A stretch of DNA of 64,000 nt from Clostridia bacterium. Its GTDB lineage: Bacteria; Bacillota; Clostridia; UMGS1810. The DNA is taken from NCBI GenBank assembly GCA_017436905.1, contig JAFSCF010000019.1, forward strand, positions 1-64,000. The letters are read 5' to 3'. The translations under genes and the position numbers were made by a program. Positions 8,646 to 15,701 of this stretch are shown one piece after another; the first letter of the stretch is position 1; each line of letters begins with the position of its first letter. Below the pieces are notes generated by a model. It searched no databases. It saw only the letters and a list, made by a program, of their open reading frames with translations, and was not told where the DNA came from.

Positions 8646-9545
8646 ATGAAAAAGTTACTTACAATTCTACTTTGCATTATACTGACTGCAACTACAGTTT
8701 GCGCCGCACCCGACGGAATGTGTGCACAACCTACCGATATAAAAGTAATTCTGCATGGCAAAGAGATTCCCTCTTGCGCAGTAAACAACGCTATGTATAT
8801 AGCGGCTGACGACCTTGGAGAATACGGATACACAGTTACTTATGTTGATGAGGTGCGCACTCTGTTTGTAAATAAAACGCACGCGCCGTCAGATATTATG
8901 CCGAAGCCGTGCAATGTAAAGAACGCATTATCAACTGATATTCAGGTAATGCTCAACGGCGAATTATTAGAAGAGAACAGCAAGTTTGCCTCTAACGGGA
9001 AAATGTATATATGCGCAAACACAATTACATATTATGTTTCGGGACAAAATGTGTTCGATACAGGCATACCGAGATACAAATACAACCTTATGCCGACTTG
9101 GGACGGAGAAAATCGCATTTATTATATAGACGATGCTCCCCTGCCCTCTAAAGAAGAACAAGTAGCAGATTTTCTTTCGTACAACGGAAACAGAGAAGAA
9201 TATTCTACATTTTTAAGTTTTACAGAAACTCGATTGCAAGGAGAGGGATTTGAAATTGTAGGTCTTAGAGTAGGAGGACTTCCTCACGGTTCGAATACAT
9301 TTTGGTATTATTGTGCCGACGACGGAAAATCATATAGCATCAATACCGTTGTATCACCATTCAGAATGCATCAGGCTTGGGGGCAAAGTTCCATAAAAGA
9401 CCCAAGGATTGAGGGCAGACGGCTTTATTTTGAAGGTCAGCGCACAATGAGCCTTATAGACTACTCTCAAGGTATATATTACGGAACATACTACTTAGAC
9501 CTTGATACTACTGTAGTAAACGTGGTTGAAGAAACAAGAAGTTGA
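8646..9545 (+). CDS. Secreted protein with copper-amine-oxidase-N-like domains
   Basis: The 299-residue protein starts with a signal peptide (about 1-20, ending VCA-AP). Two stretches (about 31-80 and 96-150) have the pattern of the copper amine oxidase N-terminal (stalk) domain, a non-catalytic extracellular module common in Clostridia: IKVILHGKEIP...MYIAADDL and IQVMLNGELLE...MYICANT. The C-terminal half is not recognised. AAGGAGG lies nine bases before the ATG. It is the first plus-strand gene of the accessory block and has no obvious terminator. Confidence 0.7.
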   Translation: MKKLLTILLCIILTATTVCAAPDGMCAQPTDIKVILHGKEIPSCAVNNAMYIAADDLGEYGYTVTYVDEVRTLFVNKTHAPSDIMPKPCNVKNALSTDIQVMLNGELLEENSKFASNGKMYICANTITYYVSGQNVFDTGIPRYKYNLMPTWDGENRIYYIDDAPLPSKEEQVADFLSYNGNREEYSTFLSFTETRLQGEGFEIVGLRVGGLPHGSNTFWYYCADDGKSYSINTVVSPFRMHQAWGQSSIKDPRIEGRRLYFEGQRTMSLIDYSQGIYYGTYYLDLDTTVVNVVEETRS

Positions 9546-9692
9546 TGAAACCATATAAAAAGAACCTCCGGTATGTGCGCTTCTCAAATGGAAATAAAAG
9601 TGGTGTTTTTGCGGTATCGGGAATTCAGATGAAATTATCTGAAAGTTTTTTCAAATATTACATATCAAACATATATAAATTTGTAATTTCTA

Positions 9693-9721
9693 TTGCAAAA
9701 GTTAATGATATGTGATACAAT
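9693..9721 (+). promoter_or_regulatory. Promoter of the thiamine operon
   Basis: TTGCAA (9693-9698) and TACAAT (9716-9721) are separated by 17 bases, with an extended TGA just before the -10. Transcription would start near 9728, about ten bases before the TPP aptamer. The 9546-9692 stretch upstream holds no other feature I can support. Confidence 0.75.
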
Positions 9722-9737
9722 ACAGAAAATCGAATAA

Positions 9738-9826
9738 GAAACGGGAGCTTGTATTACAGGCTGAGAGGAAGGTATAACCTTCGACCGAGAACCTGATTTG
9801 GATAATGCCAACGTAGGGACGCCGAA
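9738..9826 (+). ncRNA. TPP riboswitch aptamer
   Basis: The THI-box is complete. GGGAG is followed by a P3 stem AGCTTGT/ACAGGCT and then CTGAGAGG. A small hairpin AAGG/CCTT comes next, then GACCGAG, AACCTGAT, TTGGATAATGCCAA and CGTAGGGA. CTGAGA (pyrimidine pocket) and GATAATGCC (pyrophosphate pocket) are the signature segments. P1 is weak. It lies just after a good promoter and before an intrinsic terminator, so TPP should stop transcription of the thi operon. Confidence 0.95.
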
Positions 9827-9858
9827 AGCGCAGACTTTGGGAAAAACAAAGGATACTT

Positions 9859-9890
9859 GGAAGTTACCAAATCGGTAGCTTCCTTTTTTA
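9859..9890 (+). terminator. Riboswitch-controlled intrinsic terminator
   Basis: GGAAGTTACC (9859-9868) pairs with GGTAGCTTCC (9874-9883) with one G-U, loop AAATC, followed by six T. It is the expression platform of the upstream TPP aptamer. Confidence 0.9.
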
Positions 9891-9963
9891 TTGCTTTTGG
9901 GAGGTGAAATAAAAAATTCCGGATATTCCGGACGGATATTAAGCGAGCGCTTCGTATCTTGTA

Positions 9964-10058
9964 TTTTGCGATGGGAACCCGTGTTTCGGGGTGAGAGGAG
10001 AAAATTAATTCTTGACCGAGCAAGGCTATATGCCTTGTATTATATCGTGAAAAGAGGA
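9964..10058 (+). ncRNA. Second structured leader element: TPP-like half aptamer before thiW
   Basis: Downstream of the terminator is a second element. P1 is TTTTGCGAT (9964-9972) with ATCGT and AAAA (10044-10053, one bulged G). A TGGGA segment follows, then a stem CCCG/CGGG (9978-9989 region), TGAGAGG (9992-9998), a small AGAA/TTCT hairpin, and GACCGAG (10014-10020). This parallels the TPP aptamer's P2-P3 arm with different but pairing stem bases. The P4-P5 pyrophosphate arm is replaced by a plain hairpin CAAGGC/GCCTTG (10021-10037). P1's 3' strand abuts the AGAGGA ribosome-binding site of thiW, seven bases before its ATG. Function is inferred. Confidence 0.6.
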
Positions 10059-10065
10059 ATCTCAA

Positions 10066-10785
10066 ATGACAAATCAAAAAAACTTACTTAAAATGCTTGT
10101 GCTTTCAATGCTGATTGCGCTCGGTGTGGTTATATCACCGATACTAAGAGTTGAAGGAATGTGTCCGATGGCACATTTTATAAACATCATCTGCTCGGTG
10201 TTCTTAGGGCCGTGGTATTCGCTTTTATGTGCCACACTCATCGGAATAATACGTATGGTTACAATGGGAATTCCACCTATTGCACTTACCGGTGCAGTCT
10301 TCGGTGCGTTTCTTTCGGGGGTGTTTTACCGTATGTCAAAGGGTAAAATCATATTCGCTGTAGTCGGTGAAATTATCGGAACAGGTATCATCGGAGCCTT
10401 GGCATCTTATCCTGTTATGACATTTTTGTGGGGCAAGGAAGGATTAAGTTGGATATTCTACATCCCATCCTTTGTGTGCGGAACTTTAATCGGCGGAAGC
10501 ATTGCCTATGTATTTCTGCGTAAACTTGCTGATAATGGTATGCTTTCGCAAATGCAGAATATGCTCGCATCAAGAAGTTATCAGGATAAAAGCACACTTC
10601 TTTCAAACACCGCAACCATTGCAGCCTTTGGGGCAATACTTTTTGTAATTATTGAGGTTACATCGGATATGTTTAAGTTGATATCCCCTGTGTTTGATGT
10701 CCTGTCAATAGCATCCCTCGTACTTTGCGCTGTAATTGCGGCTATATATTACATTTTCAAGAAGGTGAAAATAAGTGATAAATAA
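10066..10785 (+). CDS. thiW: ThiW, thiazole-specific ECF transporter S component
   Basis: ThiW is the membrane substrate-binding component of an energy-coupling-factor transporter thought to import hydroxyethylthiazole. The 239 residues are very hydrophobic, with about six to eight membrane segments and the early family-like stretch ISPILRVEGMCPMAHFIN. It is longer than the usual ThiW (roughly 160-175 residues); the extra part is a C-terminal region with two more membrane segments (about 178-232). AGAGGA precedes the ATG. It overlaps thiM by 11 bases. The shared ECF ATPase and T subunits are not in the window. Confidence 0.88.
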   Translation: MTNQKNLLKMLVLSMLIALGVVISPILRVEGMCPMAHFINIICSVFLGPWYSLLCATLIGIIRMVTMGIPPIALTGAVFGAFLSGVFYRMSKGKIIFAVVGEIIGTGIIGALASYPVMTFLWGKEGLSWIFYIPSFVCGTLIGGSIAYVFLRKLADNGMLSQMQNMLASRSYQDKSTLLSNTATIAAFGAILFVIIEVTSDMFKLISPVFDVLSIASLVLCAVIAAIYYIFKKVKISDK

Positions 10786-11569
10786 AAAAGATATGCAGAA
10801 AAAACCGCTTATTCACTGCATAACCAATCCCATATCCATAAACCAGTGTGCAAATGCAGTGCTTGCAGTTGGAGCAAAACCAATTATGGCAGAGCACCCG
10901 AAAGAGGCTTTAGAGACAACAAAAACAGCAGATGCTTTGATGCTCAATATTGGAAATATTACCGATGCCAGAATGGAAGCAATGCCTATTTCGCTAAAAG
11001 AGGCAACAAAGAAGAATATTCCTGTTGTACTCGACATTGTCGGGCTTGCTTGTTCAAGTCTTCGCAAAAGTTTTGTGAAGAAGTTGCTGAGGGAGGCTAT
11101 ACCGACAGTTATTAAGGGCAATTATTCCGAAATATTTGCTCTGTATAACGAGGAATATCGTTCATCAGGTGTAGATGCAGATGACTCTCTCAGTTCTGAA
11201 AATGCCGAAAAAGCAGCAGTATTCCTCGCAGACAGATACAATACCATTATACTGGCAACAGGTCAAAAAGACATTATTACAGACGGCAAAAGGCTTGTGT
11301 ATATCAACAATGGTACGGGGCTGTTATCTTCCGTTACAGGAACGGGATGTATGCTTGGTGCATTATGTGCTTCGTGTCTTGCAACGGATAATTCCCTTGA
11401 TTCGGTGGTTTATGCCTGTGCGGTATTGGGTGTTTCAGGTGAACTTTCGGAAACGATTGAAGGAAATGGTACATTTATGCAAAATCTTTTAGACAGGCTT
11501 TCTACAGTAACAAAAGTCGATATAGAAAAACATCTGAAAAAGGAGGAAAAGAAATTTGATGCAGTTTGA
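10775..11569 (+). CDS. thiM: Hydroxyethylthiazole kinase
   Basis: ThiM phosphorylates 4-methyl-5-hydroxyethylthiazole, the thiazole salvage step. The 264 residues have the ribokinase-like fold with the N-terminal PLIHCITNPI motif, the VLDIVG segment and the C-terminal TGTGCM motif (188-193) holding the catalytic-site Cys192. The start is GTG at 10775 with AAGGTGA before it, inside the end of thiW (11-base overlap), which implies translational coupling. It uses the substrate that ThiW brings in. Confidence 0.94.
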   Translation: MINKKDMQKKPLIHCITNPISINQCANAVLAVGAKPIMAEHPKEALETTKTADALMLNIGNITDARMEAMPISLKEATKKNIPVVLDIVGLACSSLRKSFVKKLLREAIPTVIKGNYSEIFALYNEEYRSSGVDADDSLSSENAEKAAVFLADRYNTIILATGQKDIITDGKRLVYINNGTGLLSSVTGTGCMLGALCASCLATDNSLDSVVYACAVLGVSGELSETIEGNGTFMQNLLDRLSTVTKVDIEKHLKKEEKKFDAV

Positions 11570-12191
11570 TTCAAGTATGTACTTTATAACGGATAGTTCA
11601 AACTACACGGAGGATGAATTCTTATACCGTGTTGAGCAGGCTCTTTCGGGCGGAGTTACACTACTGCAACTTCGTGAAAAGGATAAAACAACAAAAGAAT
11701 ATATTTCCCTTGCCGAAAAGGTACATACACTTACAAAGAAATATAATGTTCCGCTTATCATTGATGACCGTATTGATGTTGCACTTAGCGCAAGTGCAGA
11801 AGGTGTTCATCTCGGACAAAGCGATATGCCAATTTCTACGGCAAGAAAAATCCTCGGTGATGATTTTATTATAGGAGCAACAACCAAAACCGTTCCGCAG
11901 GCTCTTGAAGCTGCGGAACTTGGTGCAGACTATCTTGGAGTTGGGGCAATCTATCCAACCACAACAAAGGTTAAAACCGTTCTGACCTCCATCGAAACAC
12001 TTGATGCAATATGTAAAACTGTGCCAATCCCTGTAAATGCCATCGGTGGACTTAATAAGGATAATATTGATATTCTTAAAGGCATCCCCATTGCCGGTAT
12101 CTGCGTAGTATCTGCTATTATGAAGGCAGATAATCCAAAACAGGCAGCCATCGAACTTAAGGCAAGAGCAAAGGAACTTGGCTTATGTTAA
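11559..12191 (+). CDS. thiE: Thiamine-phosphate synthase
   Basis: ThiE joins HMP-PP and thiazole phosphate to thiamine monophosphate. The roughly 210-residue TIM-barrel protein shows LLQLREK, IIDDRIDVAL, GVHLGQSD, IGATTKT and the phosphate-binding GVGAIYPTTTK. ATG 11559 is given; TTG 11556 is equally possible because AGGAGG (11541-11546) is nine bases from it and twelve from the ATG. It overlaps the end of thiM by about 11 bases and the next gene by 7. Confidence 0.94.
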   Translation: MQFDSSMYFITDSSNYTEDEFLYRVEQALSGGVTLLQLREKDKTTKEYISLAEKVHTLTKKYNVPLIIDDRIDVALSASAEGVHLGQSDMPISTARKILGDDFIIGATTKTVPQALEAAELGADYLGVGAIYPTTTKVKTVLTSIETLDAICKTVPIPVNAIGGLNKDNIDILKGIPIAGICVVSAIMKADNPKQAAIELKARAKELGLC

Positions 12192-12841
12192 AGGGAGCAA
12201 TATTTGATTTAGACGGAACTATCCTTGATTCGATGTTTATTTGGGACACAATCGGAGAAGATTATCTTCGCTCTCTTGGAAAAGAGCCAAAGGAGAATTT
12301 GAAAGAAACCTTCAAAACTTTTAGTTTAGAACAGGCTGCACAGTATTATAGAGAAAATTATGAAGTTACGCTTTCTGTAAGTGAAATTATAGATAGCATA
12401 AACAAAATGGTACAAAACTATTATAAAGGTGTCGTACTACTGAAACCTGGCGTTGAAGTATTCTTAGAAAAGATGAAAGCAGAAAATATAAGAATGTGCA
12501 TTGCCACAGTTACAGATAAACATCTTGTGGAAGCGGCACTTATAAGACTTGGTGTGCGAGATTATTTTTCTGAAATATTTGCATGTAGCAAAGTAGGACA
12601 CAGTAAAGAAGAACCTCACATATACCGTGAGGCTCAAAAACATCTTGGAACAGATAAAAGCGAAACAGCGGTATTTGAGGATGCGCTTTATGCACTAAAA
12701 ACCGCAAAGGCAGATGGTTTTGTGACTATTGGAGTTTTTGATATTCACGAAGAAAATCAAGAGGAACTTAAAAAGATAGCAGACTGTTATATCGATGACT
12801 ATTCAAAATTTGATAAGTTCTGGAACAGTATAAACAAATAA
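12185..12841 (+). CDS. HAD-family phosphatase in the thiamine operon
   Basis: This is a haloacid-dehalogenase superfamily hydrolase of 218 residues. It has the nucleophile motif FDLDGT (Asp8, Asp10), motif II in CIATVTD, the motif III lysine near HSKEEPHIY and motif IV FEDALYAL. A helical cap lies between motif I and II (about 18-85), the subfamily I arrangement. The 7-base overlap with thiE suggests a thiamine role, such as phosphate removal from thiamine monophosphate or HMP phosphate, but the substrate cannot be read from the sequence. Confidence 0.85.
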   Translation: MLKGAIFDLDGTILDSMFIWDTIGEDYLRSLGKEPKENLKETFKTFSLEQAAQYYRENYEVTLSVSEIIDSINKMVQNYYKGVVLLKPGVEVFLEKMKAENIRMCIATVTDKHLVEAALIRLGVRDYFSEIFACSKVGHSKEEPHIYREAQKHLGTDKSETAVFEDALYALKTAKADGFVTIGVFDIHEENQEELKKIADCYIDDYSKFDKFWNSINK

Positions 12842-12846
12842 AAGAA

Positions 12847-12869
12847 AGCGGTAGCCCGCGGGCACCGCT
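12847..12869 (+). repeat. GC-rich intercistronic hairpin before thiD
   Basis: AGCGGT (12847-12852) pairs with ACCGCT (12864-12869), and inside it GCCC (12854-12857) pairs with GGGC (12860-12863), leaving one bulged A. No T tract follows, so it is not a plain intrinsic terminator. It lies in the only gap of the thi operon, between the HAD gene and thiD. Confidence 0.7.
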
Positions 12870-12923
12870 CTCTGTCGATGAATAAAAATAATGCAAATAA
12901 TTCAGTAAAGGAGCAAAAAAACT

Positions 12924-13736
12924 ATGAGAACAGCATTATCAATCGCAGGCAGTGATTCCTGCGGAGGTGCCGGTATTCAAGCAGATATTAAAACAATGAC
13001 AATGAATGGTGTTTATGCTATGAGTGCAATTTCTGCACTGACAGCACAGAACACAACCGGCGTTATAGCAATTTTAGAAGCAACTCCTGAATTTTTGAAA
13101 CAGCAAATTGACGCAGTATTTGAGGACATTTTCCCCGATAGTGTCAAAATCGGTATGGTATCATCAAGTGAACTTGTTTGCGTAATCGCAGACAGACTAA
13201 AATACCATAAGGCAAAAAACATTGTTGTAGATCCTGTTATGGTGGCAACAAGCGGCTCATCACTTATGAAAACAGATGCAGTTAAAACATTTATAGATAA
13301 ACTTTTACCGATTGCAACACTCGTTACGCCGAACATTCCCGAAGCTCAGGTATTATCCGGGCTTTCTATTAAAAGTAAAGAAGATATGCTAAAGGCTTCA
13401 AAAATAATCGGTGATGCACACGGCTGTACAGTACTTTTAAAGGGCGGTCATAACATCAATGATGCAAATGACCTTTTATATGAAAACGGAGAATATCATT
13501 GGTTTGAAGGTAAGCGAATAGACAACCCCAACACGCACGGAACGGGATGCACATTATCAAGTGCTATAGCATCAAACCTTGCAAAAGGCTTTACTCTTGC
13601 TGAGTCAGTACAAAGAGCAAAGGAATATATTTCAGGTGCTCTTTCAAACGGGCTTAATTTAGGGCAAGGCTCAGGGCCGATGATGCATAACTTTAACCTT
13701 AAATCGTACTTTGCCGAAGAAAAAATATCTGATTGA
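12924..13736 (+). CDS. thiD: Hydroxymethylpyrimidine/phosphomethylpyrimidine kinase
   Basis: ThiD phosphorylates HMP and then HMP-P to HMP-PP, the pyrimidine substrate of ThiE. The 270-residue ribokinase-fold protein has GSDSCGGAGIQAD (9-21), VDPVMVATSG, LVTPNIPEAQVL and the late GTGCTLSSAIA motif. AAGGAGC precedes the ATG. It closes the intact part of the thi operon. A broken thiC start follows 14 bases later. Confidence 0.95.
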   Translation: MRTALSIAGSDSCGGAGIQADIKTMTMNGVYAMSAISALTAQNTTGVIAILEATPEFLKQQIDAVFEDIFPDSVKIGMVSSSELVCVIADRLKYHKAKNIVVDPVMVATSGSSLMKTDAVKTFIDKLLPIATLVTPNIPEAQVLSGLSIKSKEDMLKASKIIGDAHGCTVLLKGGHNINDANDLLYENGEYHWFEGKRIDNPNTHGTGCTLSSAIASNLAKGFTLAESVQRAKEYISGALSNGLNLGQGSGPMMHNFNLKSYFAEEKISD

Positions 13737-13750
13737 AAGGAACTGATAGA

Positions 13751-13822
13751 ATGAGAAATTATACAACACAAATGGAGGTTCTTTTTTCTTATTTTACTTC
13801 AAGAAGTGTTCTCAAGGTTTGA
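13751..13822 (+). pseudogene. thiC: Remnant of the thiC start
   Basis: After thiD there is AAAGGAA and, seven bases on, an ATG opening a 23-codon frame that begins MRNYTTQME. That is the N-terminus I know from clostridial ThiC (phosphomethylpyrimidine synthase), where YTTQM is followed by AA and a long protein. Here the match stops after about nine codons (near 13779). The frame then runs into the 3' end of the oppositely oriented SLH gene and stops. This looks like a rearrangement breakpoint inside thiC. The recognition is from memory and needs a search. Confidence 0.7.
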
Positions 13823-14427
13823 AGGTCATAGCCATTCGTACCGTCCATTATTGCATATTCTTTTTCTGCGCCGAATCCAACTACTTTCATAAGGGGAATA
13901 TCAAGTGCATTACAAAGAATCAAAGCAGCATCACCACGTGTTATATTATCCTGCATTTTTGCCGCCACATTTTTTGTTACACCACGCATTGTCGCTACAT
14001 GTATATAACCATTTGGATATCCGCCCATAGAATCCGCCTGCACATTATAGCCCAAAACAATTAAAACCATTTTAATAAATTCCTGATTTGTTACTTTTTC
14101 ATCAGGGTTAAATGCAGTATTGATTTCATCATCAATTATCCCTGATTTCTTTGCGTATGTCACCTCTTTGGCAGCCCAATGTTTTTCCATATCCGTAAAT
14201 TCAACACGCACATCTTCTAATCTGTTGGCATCAATACCAAGCATTCTGAAAACCATACATACAGCCTCGGCTCTGGTTATATCATCATTTAGCCGCATAT
14301 CACCATTCGTGTCACCGTTCATTACACCGTATTTTTTAAGTTCAACAGAATTCTCACTTTCGGCAAAAGCGCTCATTGTAGAAAACAACATCACAAAGCA
14401 TAAAATTATTGATACAATTTTTTTCAT
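13789..14427 (-). CDS. Small secreted SLH-domain protein
   Basis: The 212-residue protein has a signal peptide (about 1-22, ending AFA) and almost nothing but SLH repeats. These are a first partial one with ITRAEAVCMVF, a second with FTDMEKHWAAKEV, and a third with the GGYPNGY segment and ITRGDAALIL. It could be a short cell-wall-anchored protein or the truncated anchor of a larger one. GGAAAGG precedes the ATG. Its promoter shares a palindrome with the divergent XRE gene. Its 3' end abuts the thiC remnant. Confidence 0.8.
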   Translation of the reverse strand: MKKIVSIILCFVMLFSTMSAFAESENSVELKKYGVMNGDTNGDMRLNDDITRAEAVCMVFRMLGIDANRLEDVRVEFTDMEKHWAAKEVTYAKKSGIIDDEINTAFNPDEKVTNQEFIKMVLIVLGYNVQADSMGGYPNGYIHVATMRGVTKNVAAKMQDNITRGDAALILCNALDIPLMKVVGFGAEKEYAIMDGTNGYDLQTLRTLLEVK

Positions 14428-14470
14428 TCATAACATCCTTTCCAAAAAACTTATTGATATTTGACAATCG

Positions 14471-14499
14471 ATTGCATATTTGCACCTATATAGGTGCAA
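14471..14499 (-). promoter_or_regulatory. Promoter of the small SLH gene
   Basis: On the minus strand TTGCAC (14494-14499) and TGCAAT (14471-14476) are 17 bases apart. The -35 lies inside the 28-bp palindrome. Confidence 0.45.
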
Positions 14500-14503
14500 A
14501 TAT
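14476..14503. promoter_or_regulatory. 28-bp perfect palindrome, probable operator
   Basis: The half-site ATATTTGCACCTAT is followed directly by its exact reverse complement, giving 28 bases of perfect dyad symmetry. It covers the -35 hexamers of both divergent promoters, so one protein bound here could repress the XRE gene and the SLH gene together. The neighbouring XRE protein is the obvious candidate ligand (inference). Confidence 0.75.
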
Positions 14504-14508
14504 ATTCT
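14480..14508 (+). promoter_or_regulatory. Promoter of the XRE regulator gene
   Basis: TTGCAC (14480-14485) and TATTCT (14503-14508) are 17 bases apart, with the -35 inside the palindrome. A separate TTGACA at 14461 has no well-spaced -10. Confidence 0.5.
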
Positions 14509-14568
14509 ATCATCATTTTATAATGTTGTCAAGAACTTTGTTCCCAAATAAGTGCAGAGGTGATAGAA

Positions 14569-14796
14569 TTGAATATTGATATAGAAAAGAAAATCGGTAA
14601 AAACATTAAAACACTTAGAGAAAAAAGCGGACTGACTCAGGATATGTTAGCCGCGAAATTACAGACAAATGGTTGTGACGTTACACGCAGCGCACTAGCC
14701 AAAATTGAGGTAGGACAACGTCATTTGTATCCTGATGAAATAATTTTGATTAAAGAAATTTTAAATGTAGAATACGAACACATTTTCAAACTATAG
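14569..14796 (+). CDS. XRE-family helix-turn-helix regulator
   Basis: This is a small DNA-binding protein of about 75 residues with a single Cro/C1-type helix-turn-helix: IKTLREKSGLTQDMLAAKL followed by the recognition-helix region VTRSALAKIEVGQR. There is no added effector domain. A TTG start at 14569 is preferred because AGAGGTGAT ends about five bases before it; a GTG at 14560 would add three residues but has no ribosome-binding site. It lies next to a perfect palindrome and probably regulates itself and the divergent SLH gene. Confidence 0.85.
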   Translation: MNIDIEKKIGKNIKTLREKSGLTQDMLAAKLQTNGCDVTRSALAKIEVGQRHLYPDEIILIKEILNVEYEHIFKL

Positions 14797-14799
14797 CAA

Positions 14800-14826
14800 A
14801 AATAACCTCCTTAAAGGAGGTTATTT
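14800..14826. terminator. Bidirectional terminator between XRE gene and rsmA
   Basis: AAATAACCTCC and GGAGGTTATTT form a long stem around a short TTAAA loop, with A and T runs on either side, between convergent genes. Confidence 0.88.
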
Positions 14827-15687
14827 TTATTTTATATTATCGCTTATTTTAGCATATTCTTCAATGGAAAGTGTTTCGCCACGGCGGCGTGGGTCTATAC
14901 CGAGGTTTTCGAGCATTTGCGAAAGTTCGTCTTTACTCATAGAAAATGCGTTGCTGTTTGAAAGTGTGTTCAAAAGCGTTTTTCGTCTTTGTGCAAAAGC
15001 GGCTTTTACAACTTTAAACAGCATTTTCTCGTCATTAACTTTTACCGACGGTTCGGTGAGCAAATCAAGGCGTATAACCTCTGACGTTACCTTTGGCGGC
15101 GGCATAAACGAGTCAGGCGGTGCTATTGCAACAGGCGTTGCGATGCATCTGTACTGAACAGAAAGCGTTATAGCACCGTAATCTTTACCACCGGGGGCAG
15201 CGGCAAGGCGGTCGGCAACTTCTTTTTGTATCATAACTGTTATAGAGTCAATATTGAATCCGCCCTCTATTAAAAGCATAAGAATGGGCGTAGTTATGTA
15301 ATAAGGCAGGTTTGCCACAACTTTGATTTTACTGCCATCGCCAAATTCATCTGCAATAAGTGTGTTTAAATCAATCTTTAAAATATCACCACGGATAATT
15401 TTAAGGTTATTGCACTCAGCAAGGTTTTCCGTTAAAATATCAGCCGCCATATCGTCTATCTCTACCGCTACAACCTTTTTTGCAGCGGCACACAAACGCT
15501 GGGTAAGTGTGCCAAACCCGGGGCCGATCTCAAGTACGTATGTATTTTCATCAATGCCTGAGCCGTCCACGATTTTATCTAAAACGTCCTCGTCTATTAA
15601 AAAGTTCTGACCGAGTGATTTTGAAAACCTGAACCCTTTTTCAGCAAGGATTGATTTAATTACTGCAGGTGACGCTAAATTTCGCAT
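14827..15687 (-). CDS. rsmA: 16S rRNA dimethyladenosine transferase RsmA (KsgA)
   Basis: The enzyme dimethylates A1518 and A1519 of 16S rRNA late in 30S assembly. The 286 residues contain FSKSLGQNFL, the SAM-binding EIGPGFGTLT (53-62) and the catalytic NLPYYITTPI (126-135). It is last in a minus-strand run after noc, separated by 14 bases. Its usual partner rnmV is elsewhere in the window. Confidence 0.96.
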   Translation of the reverse strand: MRNLASPAVIKSILAEKGFRFSKSLGQNFLIDEDVLDKIVDGSGIDENTYVLEIGPGFGTLTQRLCAAAKKVVAVEIDDMAADILTENLAECNNLKIIRGDILKIDLNTLIADEFGDGSKIKVVANLPYYITTPILMLLIEGGFNIDSITVMIQKEVADRLAAAPGGKDYGAITLSVQYRCIATPVAIAPPDSFMPPPKVTSEVIRLDLLTEPSVKVNDEKMLFKVVKAAFAQRRKTLLNTLSNSNAFSMSKDELSQMLENLGIDPRRRGETLSIEEYAKISDNIK

Positions 15688-15701
15688 ATAGTATTACCTT
15701 T

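Noticed and set aside
9964-10058. Assigning the second thi leader element to the published HMP-PP (thiS motif) class
   Set aside because: That class is embedded in an intrinsic terminator; here no T tract follows the last hairpin, and the layout follows a TPP aptamer instead. Left as a TPP-like variant until a covariance search is done.
12847-12869. Intrinsic terminator between the HAD gene and thiD
   Set aside because: The stem is strong but no run of T follows, so termination there is not supported.
8646-14796. Integrative element or insertion sequence carrying the thi operon
   Set aside because: No transposase, integrase, terminal inverted repeats or attachment-site duplication can be seen; transfer is only suggested by strand and the broken thiC.
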